Source: Tessaracoccus bendigoensis DSM 12906 (lineage in GTDB: Bacteria > Actinomycetota > Actinomycetes > Propionibacteriales > Propionibacteriaceae). From it: a DNA stretch of 42,289 bases. The DNA lies in the NCBI RefSeq assembly GCF_900141915.1, contig NZ_FQZG01000032.1:1-42289 (forward strand). The letters run 5' to 3'. This document shows positions 9,167-21,209 of this stretch, in pieces. A program made the translations under genes and the position numbers. Position 1 is the first letter of the stretch. Each line of letters begins with the position of its first letter. The notes beneath the pieces are model-generated. The model did not search any database. It was not told the DNA's origin and saw nothing but the letters and a program-made list of their open reading frames with translations.

Positions 9167-10075
9167 TCAGGAGGCCAGCAACAACTCGTGGTCCAGGTCG
9201 GACAGCGCGTCGCGGATCTCGCTGGTCTCAGTTGGCGGTTCCTGGCCCACCACCTCGACCGCGGCCTTGTGGAAGGCAACCTGTGGGTCGTCTCCAGCGG
9301 AACGATGGCGGGCATATGAGGCGCGCAGCAGTCGCATGAGGATCCCGTCGACCTCATCGGGGCGGTCGACGGTGTGCTCCGGGGTGAGTGCCTCGGCGGG
9401 GCCGGTGGTGTAGAGGGGCAGGGTCAGGTTCGAGTACACCCAGGCATGTCCGGCCGTGGCCTTGGCGGTGGCGATGACAAGGCCGACGTCGCGTCGGACC
9501 TCCTCCAGCGGAACGACCCGTCCCCCGTCCAGAAACGTCTTCTCCTCGGCGAAACCGGCCATCGGCCAGCGGCCGGGGACGTGGTGTGGGCTGAACGGGT
9601 ACGAACGCATCACCCGGAAGAGAACCAGCAACCATTCGCCCTCAGGCAGGAGGGCCAGTTCGCGGTTGATGCGCCCGGCGGCTCCGTCCGTTCGGGAAGG
9701 CTTGACGGGGAACCCTTGCGCCGCCCGCTCACAGCGCCCCATCTCCACGAGTTCCGTGGTCGCGATCCGGTACGCATAGGCTCCCGGGTCCTTGACTGTT
9801 GCGTTGGAAGCCGAGCCTGCCCTGGTCAGCTTCGCCAACACGCGTGACAGCAACTCGTGGTGCAAGTCGATGCACCCGACGGTTGTACACCACTCATGAA
9901 CGTCGAGACCGCCCCGGTCGTTGGGTCCGTACGGCGCGTTCCGGGTCAGGCAACGCGACCACCCGTAGTGGAGCGCCATGCGTTGCTGCAGGCTGGCCAC
10001 CCAGACCGCCTCAGCGAGTACCGGTAGGGGGAGAACGATGCTCTGGTCTTTCGGAACCTGTGCTTCCATACGCAC
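9167..10075 (-). CDS. Helical protein with sigma-region-2-like segment, unknown function
   Basis: A 302-aa protein, mostly alpha-helical, not recognised with confidence. Residues ~60-135 (LLSRVLAKLTRAG, DPGAYAYRIATTELVEMGR, then GFPVKPSRTDGAAGRI) recall sigma-70 region 2, where a helix ends in a basic DNA-binding turn; this is a weak resemblance. The C-terminal ~60 residues are again helical. It starts at GTG 10075, or ATG 10069 two codons later, and lies 79 bp after the HTH gene, second in the operon. A role as adaptor or DNA-binding regulator of the TIR/RyR operon would fit, but nothing in the sequence proves it. Confidence 0.65.
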   Translation of the reverse strand: MRMEAQVPKDQSIVLPLPVLAEAVWVASLQQRMALHYGWSRCLTRNAPYGPNDRGGLDVHEWCTTVGCIDLHHELLSRVLAKLTRAGSASNATVKDPGAYAYRIATTELVEMGRCERAAQGFPVKPSRTDGAAGRINRELALLPEGEWLLVLFRVMRSYPFSPHHVPGRWPMAGFAEEKTFLDGGRVVPLEEVRRDVGLVIATAKATAGHAWVYSNLTLPLYTTGPAEALTPEHTVDRPDEVDGILMRLLRASYARHRSAGDDPQVAFHKAAVEVVGQEPPTETSEIRDALSDLDHELLLAS

Positions 10076-10154
10076 AGGGTGGTTGCGCAGGTCGCCTCAG
10101 TAGGACGGCTCCCCCTGAAATGGCAGGGAATTGGCGGAAACCCCTACAGGCTCG

Positions 10155-11090
10155 TCACCAGCGCCAGCGAACCCCGTAACACAGCCCCGGCTGCATCTGG
10201 TCAAACCTGAACAGGTGTCGCCTGGCCACCGGCTGGCTCCACTGCTCGGGCGGCACATGGGCTTCCGGCTCCAAGGGAGGCGTTGAGACGAACTGCTGGA
10301 GCGCGTTCGGGCGGGATTCCCCGAAGAGAAGTTCGACCTCGGCGTCGTAGGTTGCCGTGTGCGGCAGAAACCCGACGAGCGGATCAAGAGAAGCGTGGTC
10401 AGGCAGTATCACCGAGAAGGCGAAGGAATGCTGCTCGCCCGGGTGCAACTTCTTCGGGAGCAGCAGCCGCAACGCCCAGGTGCCAGGTGCTACGAACTTG
10501 AGGTCGCCGATGGAGCAACCTTCCAGGGCTCGGAGGCCGAGATGCTCTCCTGCAAGCCGCGGGAACCCGATGCGTTCATCCGTATGGTCGATCCCCTCCG
10601 AGCGGGCAGTGATGGTCCTTTCCATCACCACGGCCGGTTTGGGGCCGCTCATGTCGACGCGGCAGCGCGCACCGGCGAAGACGTAGTCGACGTCTTGCAG
10701 CACGCATCGCTCCTGGTTGGACAACAGCATCGAGACCAACGTGTCGATCGCGTCGTCGACCATGCGGTACGCGGTACGTTGCGACACCCCGAACAGGTCC
10801 GCTGTCGCCTGGAGCCGCGCCCCGCGGGTCGGTGGCGCGTCGCGACGGAACCCCGCCGCCTCCAGGAACGCCTTGCGTGGGCGATCGTTGAGGCGGTCGG
10901 TGCAGGAAAGCAGCGATCTCCGGACGAGTTCCCTGGTGCGGGCCGCAGAGTCGGAGTCCGAGATGTTGAGCGTGTCCAGAAGCACCTGGCTGAATCGGTC
11001 TGCGCGATGAATCCCTGTCGCGCGCAACGCGACGAGGGCAGCCCTCAGCGCCACGGCGCCGTCCTCGCGGGTGTCATCTGCGTTGCTCAT
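10155..11090 (-). CDS. HTH protein with beta-rich sensor domain
   Basis: First gene of the minus-strand operon, 311 aa. Residues 1-125 are helical and contain a helix-turn-helix at ~91-116 (ATADLFGVSQRTAYRMV), of the kind found at the end of sigma-like and LuxR-like regulators. Residues ~128-311 are beta-rich: PGTWALRLLLPKKLHPGEQH, SFAFSVILP, and a final CYGVRW. That layout parallels the C-terminus of the TIR protein at 4354-5589. The start at ATG 11090 is chosen for the GAGGGGG ribosome site; the open frame extends upstream without support. Likely the operon's regulator or ligand sensor, able to bind the inverted repeats in the 11091-11196 gap. Annotators may call it hypothetical. Confidence 0.75.
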   Translation of the reverse strand: MSNADDTREDGAVALRAALVALRATGIHRADRFSQVLLDTLNISDSDSAARTRELVRRSLLSCTDRLNDRPRKAFLEAAGFRRDAPPTRGARLQATADLFGVSQRTAYRMVDDAIDTLVSMLLSNQERCVLQDVDYVFAGARCRVDMSGPKPAVVMERTITARSEGIDHTDERIGFPRLAGEHLGLRALEGCSIGDLKFVAPGTWALRLLLPKKLHPGEQHSFAFSVILPDHASLDPLVGFLPHTATYDAEVELLFGESRPNALQQFVSTPPLEPEAHVPPEQWSQPVARRHLFRFDQMQPGLCYGVRWRW

Positions 11091-11196
11091 CTGTCGCCCC
11101 CTCAGGGCGCATCTTAGTAAACCGCTGCCCTGCAGCGATGGGCGCCCGCCCTGAACCCGTCCGTCCGTCATAGTTGGCACGAGCGGAAGGAACAAC
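11091..11196. promoter_or_regulatory. Divergent control region with nested inverted repeats
   Basis: This 106-bp gap separates the minus-strand operon from the plus-strand unknown gene, so both promoters must sit here. CGCTGC-CCT-GCAGCG (11123-11137) is a perfect palindrome with a 3-base spacer. It is nested in CAGGGCG (11103-11109) and CGCCCTG (11147-11153), with almost the same centre. On the minus strand TAAGAT (complement of 11111-11116) is a fair -10 for the operon. The inner palindrome lies next to it, as an operator would. The HTH protein encoded by the first operon gene is an obvious candidate ligand. Confidence 0.45.
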
Positions 11197-12258
11197 GTGA
11201 CGCAACTGATGGTCCTGTGTGTCGATTGGGTGGAGAGCCTGCCATGTTGGGCTCAATGTGCGCCGTCTGGTCGTGGGATCTCAGCCGCGCTGGCGGCTAC
11301 CCATCTTGTCGTTCCCTCATTGGCCAGGCGTTGGCCTCGCATGCCGGGAGCCGACGCCGACCTCCTGCCTCAACAGGTGGAAGAGGCCCTCACGGTGCTC
11401 GGTCAGGCCGAACCTGAAGTGTCGGGTCACCTACTCCAGATCAGGTCCGTGATCGACGAAGGACTTGCACGGTGGGAAGGCCCCCGCTCATCGGTGATGG
11501 CCAACGCCGTCGCGAGGAAGCTGTTCGAGAAGGTCAACTCGTTTGAGTCGGAGGGGGAGCGCCTGACCTCGACGGAGTTGTCGGCCGTGCTCTCCACCTA
11601 CCTCAGCAACCTGCGCCAGCCGAGCCTCGCGGCGGGGTCGTCTGTGGCCGGGGGCTGGAAACATCTCCCTGCGCCGCGTGCGGAGTCGTTGACGGTGACG
11701 CAAGGCTCGCGGGGAGTTGTCCGTATCGGTTCTGCTTTCACCGAGTCGTCCGGAATCGTCACGCTCCCACTGAAGGGGGCGTTGCTCGCCGTCGACATCG
11801 GCGATCCCGAGATGCTCCCGTCTTGCGAGGTGCTCGACGTTGAGATCGCTGCGCCGGTCGTCGCGGCCTTGTACGGCGACGAGGTGTTGAGGGCGGTCAA
11901 GACCGTCTCATCTGGTTTGGATGGGCACGTCGCAGCACCGGTGTCGGACGCGATGATCATGGGCAGGCTCGTGAACCTCGCATGTCTGCGGTGGTGCAGG
12001 GAGACGTCCCCTGTTGAGCTGGACGATGCGCTGCTTGAGGCGCAGGAACTCTGCCTGGTGGGGCAGCTTCAGGATCTGCTCGAGTCGCCTCCAGCTTGGG
12101 AGGGTCGCCTGGCCCAGGTCTGCGGTGAGCTGATCGGGCGTGAGGAGCCGCAGCAGGGCTCCACCCTCAGCAGGACGCTGGTCGAGGCTGCCGAGTTGCT
12201 GACCGGGTCGTCCGCTTCTCGCTCCGGTGATTGGCCCGAGACCACCGATTGCAGTTGA
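11197..12258 (+). CDS. Unknown protein divergent from the TIR/RyR operon
   Basis: A 353-aa protein I do not recognise. It starts at GTG 11197, with GGAAGG six bases upstream. The first ~50 residues are Cys/Trp-containing and could be dispensable; an internal ATG at 11341 would remove them but has no ribosome site. Residues ~55-145 are helical (QVEEALTVLGQAEPEV, VARKLFEKVNSFES, LSAVLSTYLSNL). Residues ~160-215 look beta-rich (ESLTVTQGSRGVVRIG, GIVTLPLKGALLAVDIG). The remainder is helical, with acidic DDALLEAQELC. There is no signal peptide or membrane helix. Its shared control region with the operon suggests the same system, perhaps as regulator, inhibitor or antitoxin-like partner; that is inference. 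Confidence 0.65.
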   Translation: MTQLMVLCVDWVESLPCWAQCAPSGRGISAALAATHLVVPSLARRWPRMPGADADLLPQQVEEALTVLGQAEPEVSGHLLQIRSVIDEGLARWEGPRSSVMANAVARKLFEKVNSFESEGERLTSTELSAVLSTYLSNLRQPSLAAGSSVAGGWKHLPAPRAESLTVTQGSRGVVRIGSAFTESSGIVTLPLKGALLAVDIGDPEMLPSCEVLDVEIAAPVVAALYGDEVLRAVKTVSSGLDGHVAAPVSDAMIMGRLVNLACLRWCRETSPVELDDALLEAQELCLVGQLQDLLESPPAWEGRLAQVCGELIGREEPQQGSTLSRTLVEAAELLTGSSASRSGDWPETTDCS

Positions 12259-12267
12259 GAACGCGTC

Positions 12268-12317
12268 CTTAAGATCGCGATGTTGGTTCGTGGATGAACC
12301 AACATCACGATCTTAAG
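12268..12317. terminator. Strong hairpin after the divergent gene
   Basis: Arms of 22 bases starting CTTAAGATCG pair with 12296-12317 with one mismatch, around the loop GTGGAT. It starts 10 bp after the stop of the plus-strand unknown gene and lies between that gene and a minus-strand operon ending at 12431, so it can serve as a two-way terminator. There is no T-run on either side. Its AT-rich arms are unusual for this DNA. Confidence 0.6.
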
Positions 12318-12430
12318 CCGATCCTCTCCGGGCCGACCCCATGGACTCAGGCATTAAACGCGGTGGTACGGCCGGGTGGGATGGCTGGCGACACGACTCC
12401 GCGCCCGCCACGGCCTCCGGTGTCGCCCCG

Positions 12431-12640
12431 CTAGGACCCGATGTCGGTGGCTTCGATGGCGGCCGCGACCCAGGCGGAATCGAGCCGGTCCGCGACGGCA
12501 CCGCAGGTGCCTCCGGGCACGGCCGCGCTCACGCCGTCGATCCGCATCCCGCGGAGCGGCCCACGGGCATCGGCGGCGACCAGCTCGCCGCGCCGACCCG
12601 CCTGCGCGAGTTGCGCGAAGTTCACCTCGAAGTCGCTCAT
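12431..12640 (-). CDS. Small hypothetical protein (69 aa)
   Basis: A 69-aa protein coupled to the upstream lipoprotein gene by an ATGA overlap, which supports that it is real. It starts MSDFEVNFAQLAQAG, then GGTCGAVADRLDSAWVAA near the end. The N-terminal helix and the late Trp loosely recall short WXG100/ESX-type secreted proteins, but the WXG turn is missing. There is no signal peptide or membrane segment. Function unknown. Confidence 0.55.
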   Translation of the reverse strand: MSDFEVNFAQLAQAGRRGELVAADARGPLRGMRIDGVSAAVPGGTCGAVADRLDSAWVAAAIEATDIGS

Positions 12641-13068
12641 TTCTGGCGCGGGATGTCGTAGTGGACCGCGAGGTCGTCGAGGGTGACGGTGCCGGTGAGT
12701 CCGAGTTCCGACAGCTCGAAGCCGTCGCCAGAGGCGCTGACGACCTTGATACGGACCCAGCTGTCGGCGATCGGATTCTCCACCATGGCGTTCGCGACGG
12801 CGCGACCGACATCGTCGAGGAGCGACAGGTTGACGGCCTCATCGTCGGTGTCGGACCACACGGCCCCACCGATCCAGGCCTGGTTGCTGTTGAAGGGCCC
12901 CTGCAGCGAGTAGCCGACGTCGACCAGGTTCGCCACGTGGGGTAGAGGCTCGATCGCCTCCTGAAGTGCGGTGGTCCACCGCTCGGAATCCTTGGCCTCG
13001 TCGGGGACGCCGCCGCACCCGAACAGCGCCAGGGTGGCGGCGAGACCGACGGCGATCTGTCTGCGCAT
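12637..13068 (-). CDS. Small lipoprotein
   Basis: A 143-aa predicted lipoprotein. The N-terminus MRRQIAVGLAATLALFGCGG has a basic start, a hydrophobic core and a lipobox ending LFGC, so Cys18 would be lipid-modified after cleavage. The mature part is soluble, acidic and alpha/beta (WTTALQEAIEPLPHV, SWVRIKVVSASGDGFEL). I know no matching family. The ATG lacks a clear ribosome site; TACGCT about 10 bases upstream could be a -10 of a nearly leaderless message. It is translated with the 69-aa gene downstream. Positions 13069-13257 upstream hold no gene I can support. Confidence 0.75.
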   Translation of the reverse strand: MRRQIAVGLAATLALFGCGGVPDEAKDSERWTTALQEAIEPLPHVANLVDVGYSLQGPFNSNQAWIGGAVWSDTDDEAVNLSLLDDVGRAVANAMVENPIADSWVRIKVVSASGDGFELSELGLTGTVTLDDLAVHYDIPRQK

Positions 13069-13257
13069 GGTTCGAAGCGTAGTGGGCAGGGGGTCCTTGC
13101 CCGGGGGCTAGGCCCAGGTGACGGAAAACTGCGGACAGATGAGCCGAAATCGGCCTGAGAAACGATTCTCTCAATGTGGCTGCACTTCTCCGTCAAACCC
13201 TGGTGGGGACCGATCTTCCCGCCTTGCTCGGGGCCAGCCCTCCGGGGGGCCGTCCCT

Positions 13258-16309
<3,052 letters not shown>

Positions 16310-16358
16310 GCGCCCCGCGCCTCGAACTCCACACAAGGTTTAAGAAGGTAACTGACTA

Positions 16359-18935
16359 ATGGCTGCAGACGATCTGACACCGATGATCGGCCGGATCGAC
16401 GCGATCGATCTCCAGGCAGAGATCCAGAGCTCCTACCTCGACTACGCGATGAGCGTCATCGTCGGACGCGCCCTGCCCGACGTGCGGGATGGGCTCAAGC
16501 CGGTACACCGACGGGTGCTCTACGCGATGTGGGACGGCGGTTACCGTCCCGACCGGGGCTGGAACAAGTGCTCCCGCGTGGTCGGCGAGGTGATGGGCCT
16601 CTACCACCCCCACGGCGACTCCGCGATCTACGACACGCTCGTGCGACTCGCCCAGCCGTGGGCCATGCGTCACCCGCTGGTCTCCGGGCAGGGCAACTTC
16701 GGCAGCCAGGGCAACGACAAGGCCGCGGCCATGCGGTACACCGAATGCAAGATGGCTCCGCTGGCCGTTGAGATGGTTCGCGAGATCGAGCAGAACACCG
16801 TCGACTTCCGACCGAACTACGACAATCGCGAGGAGGAGCCGGTCGTCCTGCCTGCGCGGTTCCCGAACCTCCTGGTGAACGGGTCGACGGGTATCGCCGT
16901 CGGCATGGCGACCAACATTCCCACGCACAACCTCCGCGAGGTCAACGACGCGGTGCAGTGGGCGCTGGCCAACCCGGGGGCGAGCCGCGAGGAGCTGCTT
17001 GAGGCCGCGATGCAGCGCATTCAAGGCCCCGACTTCCCCGGCGGTGGCCTCATCGTCGGGCGCAGCGGGATCGAGGAGGCGTACCGCACCGGCCGCGGCT
17101 CCGTCACGATGCGCGCAGTGATCGACATGGAGGAGGACGCAAAGGGTCGCCAGCTCCTGGTTGTCACAGAGTTGCCGTACATGTGCAACCCGGACGCGTT
17201 GGCGCAGAAGATCGCCGACCTGGTCAACTCGGGTCGACTCACCGGCATCGCCGACATCCGCGACGACACCTCGGCGCGCACGGGCACGAGGCTCGTGTTC
17301 GTCCTCAAGCGCGACGCGCAGCCGCGGGTCGTGATGAACAACCTCTACAAGCACACGGCTCTGCAGGACACCTTTGGCTGCAACATGCTCGCGATCGTCG
17401 AGGAGGTGCCCCGGACGCTGCGGCTCGACCAGTTCCTCTCGCTGTGGATCAAACATCAGCTCGAGGTCATCCGGCGCCGCACGCAGTGGCAGGTGGACGA
17501 AGAGGAGAAGCTCGCCCACATCGACCGAGGCCTGGTAAAGGCCTTGAACATGCTCGACGAGGTGATCGCGCTCATCCGTGCGAGCCGCACCGCGGACGAG
17601 GCCAGCGTCGGGCTGCAGCAGTTGCTGGGCATCGACGAGATCCAGGCTCGCGCCGTCCTCGATCAGCAGCTGCGACGCCTGGCGTCCATGGAGATCCAGA
17701 AGATCGTGGAGCGTTTGGCCGTCCGCGAGGCGCGGATCGCCGACCTCAGGGCCATCCTGGCCGATGAGGGGCGGCAGCGTCAGATCATCTCGACCGAGCT
17801 CCAGGAGATCGTCGACAAGTACGGCGAAGAGCGTCGCACCAGGATCGTCGCGGCCGACGGCGATTTCTCCGAAGAGGACTTCATCCCCAACGAGGATGTC
17901 GTCGTCACCATCACTCACGGCGGCTACGCCAAGCGCACCCGGGCCGACCAGTACCGGTTGCAGAAGCGGGGCGGCAAGGGCGTCCGTGGGGCCAGCCTGC
18001 GGGCCGACGACGAGGTGCAGCATCTGTTCACCACCTCGAACCACCAGTGGATCCTGTTCTTTTCGAACTTCGGGCGCGTGTATCGCTCCAAGGCGTGGCA
18101 ACTGCCCGAGGCGGGCCGTGACGCCAAGGGCGGCCACGTCGCCGGCCTGATGAACTTCCTCCCGGATGAGAAGATCGCGCAGGTGCTGACGCTCAACAGC
18201 TACGACGACGCGCCGTACCTACTGCTTGCCACGAAACGTGGGCTGGTGAAGAAGACCGACCTGAAGGCCTACGACTCACCGCGTCAGGCGGGCGTGATCG
18301 CGATCAACTTCCGAGAGGAGGGCGACGAACTGATCGGCGCCTCACTGGTGTCGTCGGTCGACGACGTGCTGCTGATCTCCCGGAAGGGCCAGGCGATCCG
18401 GTTCCAGGCCGACGATTCGCAGTTGCGGCCGATGGGTCGCGCGACCTCCGGCGTATCGGGCATGAAGTTCCGGGCAGGGGACGAGTTGCTGAGCATGGCG
18501 GTGCTTCGCGCGGACGTCGACTACGCAGACCAGTTCGTGTTCACCGTCACCGACGGCGGCTTCGCCAAGCGGACCCTGGTCGAGGAGTATCGACAGCAGG
18601 GTCGCGGCGGCCTCGGGATCAAGGCCATGAAGCTCAGCGAGGACCGCGGCCAACTGGTCGGAGGCCTCATCGTAGGCGAATCGGACGAGGTCATGGCGAT
18701 CAAGGTCTCGGGTCAGGTGACCCGGTCGGCGGTCGCGGACGTGCCCGTCAAGGGACGCGACACCATGGGCGTGAAGTTCGTCGGGGTCCGCGGAGAGGAC
18801 GCCGTCGGGGCGATCGCCCGGTATCCCGAATCGGAAGACGTGGAGGCCGTCGATGAGGCCGAATCGGAGCAACCAGGTAGCGTAGGCGATGCAAATGTTG
18901 CCGAAACGGTGAACGAGGAGGACTCGGATGAGTGA
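16359..18935 (+). CDS. gyrA: DNA gyrase subunit A
   Basis: DNA-cleaving subunit of gyrase, 858 aa. The active-site Tyr is Y127 in AAMRYTE. The quinolone-resistance region reads [11 protein letters not shown] with Ser88 and Asp92, the residues associated with drug sensitivity. The GyrA box, [11 protein letters not shown], begins the DNA-wrapping C-terminal propeller, and an acidic tail ends the protein. GAAGG lies ~10 bases before the ATG. The 3' end overlaps the DUF3566 gene by 8 bp, so the three genes form one transcript. Sequence is ordinary for Actinobacteria. Confidence 0.98.
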   Translation: MAADDLTPMIGRIDAIDLQAEIQSSYLDYAMSVIVGRALPDVRDGLKPVHRRVLYAMWDGGYRPDRGWNKCSRVVGEVMGLYHPHGDSAIYDTLVRLAQPWAMRHPLVSGQGNFGSQGNDKAAAMRYTECKMAPLAVEMVREIEQNTVDFRPNYDNREEEPVVLPARFPNLLVNGSTGIAVGMATNIPTHNLREVNDAVQWALANPGASREELLEAAMQRIQGPDFPGGGLIVGRSGIEEAYRTGRGSVTMRAVIDMEEDAKGRQLLVVTELPYMCNPDALAQKIADLVNSGRLTGIADIRDDTSARTGTRLVFVLKRDAQPRVVMNNLYKHTALQDTFGCNMLAIVEEVPRTLRLDQFLSLWIKHQLEVIRRRTQWQVDEEEKLAHIDRGLVKALNMLDEVIALIRASRTADEASVGLQQLLGIDEIQARAVLDQQLRRLASMEIQKIVERLAVREARIADLRAILADEGRQRQIISTELQEIVDKYGEERRTRIVAADGDFSEEDFIPNEDVVVTITHGGYAKRTRADQYRLQKRGGKGVRGASLRADDEVQHLFTTSNHQWILFFSNFGRVYRSKAWQLPEAGRDAKGGHVAGLMNFLPDEKIAQVLTLNSYDDAPYLLLATKRGLVKKTDLKAYDSPRQAGVIAINFREEGDELIGASLVSSVDDVLLISRKGQAIRFQADDSQLRPMGRATSGVSGMKFRAGDELLSMAVLRADVDYADQFVFTVTDGGFAKRTLVEEYRQQGRGGLGIKAMKLSEDRGQLVGGLIVGESDEVMAIKVSGQVTRSAVADVPVKGRDTMGVKFVGVRGEDAVGAIARYPESEDVEAVDEAESEQPGSVGDANVAETVNEEDSDE

Positions 18936-19686
18936 GAACTCGCCCCGCTGGCCAGGCCGGAACGGGTCGCCAGGCCTTGATTTCTCGCCCTACCGCCAGT
19001 CGGAGGAGGACGAGACCGCCTCGGTCGCCGCCGGTGCGGAGGGTGCGCCCACGGTCATGGCCGAAACAGTCGCGCAGCCCGCGGTCGACGGCCCAGCCGG
19101 TCAACCTTCGCCGCAGAAGCCCCGGACCCCACCTTCGGCACGGGTGGCCAGCACCGCCAAGGAATGGGCCGCGGTCCCGGTTGCCGGGATGTCGACCCCA
19201 CCCGCCGTCGGGGCCGATCCCATGGCTCCGGGCACCCCGACGCGGGATACCGCTGCTGGGGTTGCCGGGGTTCCCATGGTCGGGATCGGTTCGAAGCAGC
19301 GAGGCTCGCGGCGCACGCGGAAGGCGCGGTTGCGCCTCTCTCGGATCGACCCCTGGTCCGTGATGAAGACGACGCTACTGTTCTCGATCGCCTTCGGCAT
19401 CATGGGGTTGGTCGTCGCTTTCGTGCTCTGGTCCGTGCTGGCGGGATCGGGAGCCCTTGAATCTTTGAACACGCTGATCAACACGCTCCTGGGTGATGCG
19501 GAGAACAGTGGGGCCGGGTTCCGGGTGGAGGAGTTCCTCACCGTTCAGCGGGTCATGGGCTTCGCGGTGGTGTTGGCGGTTATCGACGCTGTGATCATCA
19601 CGGCCGTGACCACGCTGTTCGCGTTCCTGTACAACCTCGCGGCCACGGTAATGGGTGGGCTGGAAGTCACCCTGGCCGAGGACTGA
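18928..19686 (+). CDS. DUF3566 family membrane protein
   Basis: A 252-aa protein whose C-terminal ~110 residues are a DUF3566 domain: the [20 protein letters not shown] entry, one membrane helix at ~146-171, a short extracellular loop, and a second helix at ~209-235. The first ~130 residues are low-complexity, rich in Pro, Ala and Gly, and probably cytoplasmic. The gene overlaps gyrA by 8 bp. This family commonly follows gyrA in Actinobacteria; its function is not established. The position supports the chromosomal identity of region 2. Confidence 0.9.
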   Translation: MSENSPRWPGRNGSPGLDFSPYRQSEEDETASVAAGAEGAPTVMAETVAQPAVDGPAGQPSPQKPRTPPSARVASTAKEWAAVPVAGMSTPPAVGADPMAPGTPTRDTAAGVAGVPMVGIGSKQRGSRRTRKARLRLSRIDPWSVMKTTLLFSIAFGIMGLVVAFVLWSVLAGSGALESLNTLINTLLGDAENSGAGFRVEEFLTVQRVMGFAVVLAVIDAVIITAVTTLFAFLYNLAATVMGGLEVTLAED

Positions 19687-19760
19687 GGTTGGCGGCGACA
19701 GGTTGCACGTCCCGGTTTGCGGGTGGGTCGCCTGTTGCGCTAGAGTTCTCGACGGTAAGC

Positions 19761-19837
19761 GGGCCTATAGCTCAGACGGTTAGAGCGCTGCCCTGATAAG
19801 GCAGAGGTCACTGGTTCAAGTCCAGTTAGGCCCACCA
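19761..19837 (+). tRNA. tRNA-Ile (GAT anticodon)
   Basis: A complete cloverleaf is readable: acceptor stem GGGCCTA pairs with TAGGCCC, the D arm carries AGCTC, the anticodon loop CTGATAAG holds anticodon GAT, and the T arm contains GGTTCAAGTCC. The CCA end is encoded at 19835-19837. It follows the DUF3566 gene by ~75 bp, a common actinobacterial order. tRNA 3' ends are favourite integration sites, and DNA of a different kind begins right after it. Confidence 0.97.
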
Positions 19838-19840
19838 ATA

Positions 19841-19864
19841 AACCCCTAGGTGACTAGGGGTTTT
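19841..19864 (+). terminator. Rho-independent terminator after tRNA-Ile
   Basis: The stem AACCCCTAG pairs with CTAGGGGTT around a four-base GTGA loop and runs into TTTT, three bases after the encoded CCA. It ends the tRNA transcript. Confidence 0.9.
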
Positions 19865-20350
19865 ACTATTTCCCTCTTGAGGAGAGGACAAATAGAGGAC
19901 GTTTGCACCGGACGGAACCTTGGTTGAGGGAACCCTTAGGTGGCCGACCAACACACTGTTGCCTACCCGCAGGCATCGCACGCGGCGTCGATGAACTCGT
20001 TAGCAGAGGGCCGTGAGCCGTGAATGGACGGCAGAGGACGTGTCACATCTGCCGACTGCCCGATCGCCGCGTTTCCTGACGGGCTGCCGCCCAGGGGACC
20101 GTGGGCGACCAGGACCTGACGCGCTCAACACGGTCATCGGCGGGCGTGCTCACACCATGGCCATCCTCGGCCCGCCACCCCGGGCCGACGCGCTCGATCA
20201 GCGTCTGTGGGTCTCAGTGCAGGGATACGACGCTGCGCCGCCTTGCCGTGTTGCTGATGGAGGGGCAGAAGTTCGCGCCGAGTGGAACGACCACCGACCC
20301 ACGTCGGAACTGCGGGACACCCTGCGGAGCGATTTCCGGCCGGGCGAGCC
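19865..20350. other. Stretch without a supportable gene
   Basis: About 490 bp between the tRNA terminator and the excisionase-like gene. Short open frames exist in several frames, but none has a ribosome site together with a plausible protein. Near its start are GAGGAGAGGACAAATAGAGG-type words, which resemble phage attachment surroundings but cannot be shown to be one without the partner site. I looked for a second copy of the tRNA 3' end downstream and did not notice one. It may be decayed mobile-element DNA. Confidence 0.4.
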
Positions 20351-20563
20351 TCAGGCCACGCGCTGAATCAACGTGGCGACGTCCTCTGTCTTCAGCCGGA
20401 AGACACGCGCGCTTCCCAAGCGGTAGCAGGGCAGGTTGCCGGCGGCGGTTTCCCGCTTGAGTGATCGGACGCTCAAGGACGTGATTTCGGCCGCCTGGGG
20501 ATAGGAGACGAATCGGCCGTAGCTTCCGATGAGCTCTGCCACGTCAAGCACGGCGCGCTTCAT
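20351..20563 (-). CDS. Excisionase-like helix-turn-helix protein
   Basis: A 70-aa protein with the compact winged HTH of Xis/MerR-like DNA-binding domains: YPQAAEITSLSVRSLKRETA, then GNLPCYRLGSARVFRLKTED. Such proteins direct excision of integrated elements or act as small repressors. It starts at ATG 20563 with GGAAAGG upstream, and the start overlaps the stop of the 109-aa gene as ATGA. Its place beside tRNA-Ile fits a mobile island, but no integrase gene is in the window. Confidence 0.75.
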   Translation of the reverse strand: MKRAVLDVAELIGSYGRFVSYPQAAEITSLSVRSLKRETAAGNLPCYRLGSARVFRLKTEDVATLIQRVA

Positions 20564-20889
20564 GAGTGGGCCACCTTTCCTGCCACTTCTTGCTGCTGGT
20601 TCGGGCGACCCCCACGCATCCGAAGCAGCCGCTTGGCTTCCTTGACGTCAAGTCCGCACAGCTCCGCGGCCTCATCGATGGGCATTCCCTCAGTCGAGGT
20701 CAACGCCCCCAGGGCTTGGCCGAGTCGAGCTTCTGCCTCCAGCACGGCTCTGTCGCGCGTGAGGATGGCCGCTGCCGCTTCCAGCACCTCTGCCCGGATC
20801 CTCGCCTCCCTGGCCATGAGCGCCTCGTGGCGTTTGATGAGCTGACCCCTCACTCTGACGCGGGCCTCATGACGGTCGCTCTGAGCCAT
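20560..20889 (-). CDS. Small coiled-coil/HTH protein
   Basis: A 109-aa protein. Residues 5-65 are highly charged and helical (RHEARVRVRGQLIKRHEALM), a likely coiled coil. Residues ~72-95 (MPIDEAAELCGLDVKEAKRL) look like a helix-turn-helix. It starts at ATG 20889 with GGAAGG about 10 bases upstream and is coupled to the excisionase-like gene. Probably an accessory regulator of a mobile element; I know no named family. A longer open frame upstream lacks support. Confidence 0.6.
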   Translation of the reverse strand: MAQSDRHEARVRVRGQLIKRHEALMAREARIRAEVLEAAAAILTRDRAVLEAEARLGQALGALTSTEGMPIDEAAELCGLDVKEAKRLLRMRGGRPNQQQEVAGKVAHS

Positions 20890-21209
20890 GGCTGCGATCC
20901 TTCCGGGCGACGTGGGATTGGAATCCCCTCCTGTGCCTCTCATGAACCCCAACTGCGGGCGCGTGTGGCGGAATGCCCTCGAGTCGACCCAACCGGTCGC
21001 CTGCCGTCCGCCTCTTCTTGCGTGACTCAGTGACCAGCGGCTGCGTTCGCGGGGGGTATCTGTGCGCGTTGGACGGGTGTGGCGGGGGTTCAAGGGGTTG
21101 GAGGCGTGAGGCTTCCGGGTCGCGGCTGTGGATAACGGCATGCACGTGTCCGTGATTGCGATCAAGGCTGATGGAGAACGTCTCCACGGCTCCGCTTGGA
21201 GGAGGACCT

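Noticed and set aside
16356..18137. 593-aa minus-strand open frame opposite gyrA
   Set aside because: It mirrors gyrA codons and has no recognisable domain.
20013..20366. Possible 117-aa gene after the tRNA
   Set aside because: No ribosome site and no protein-like pattern; overlaps the end of the excisionase-like gene.
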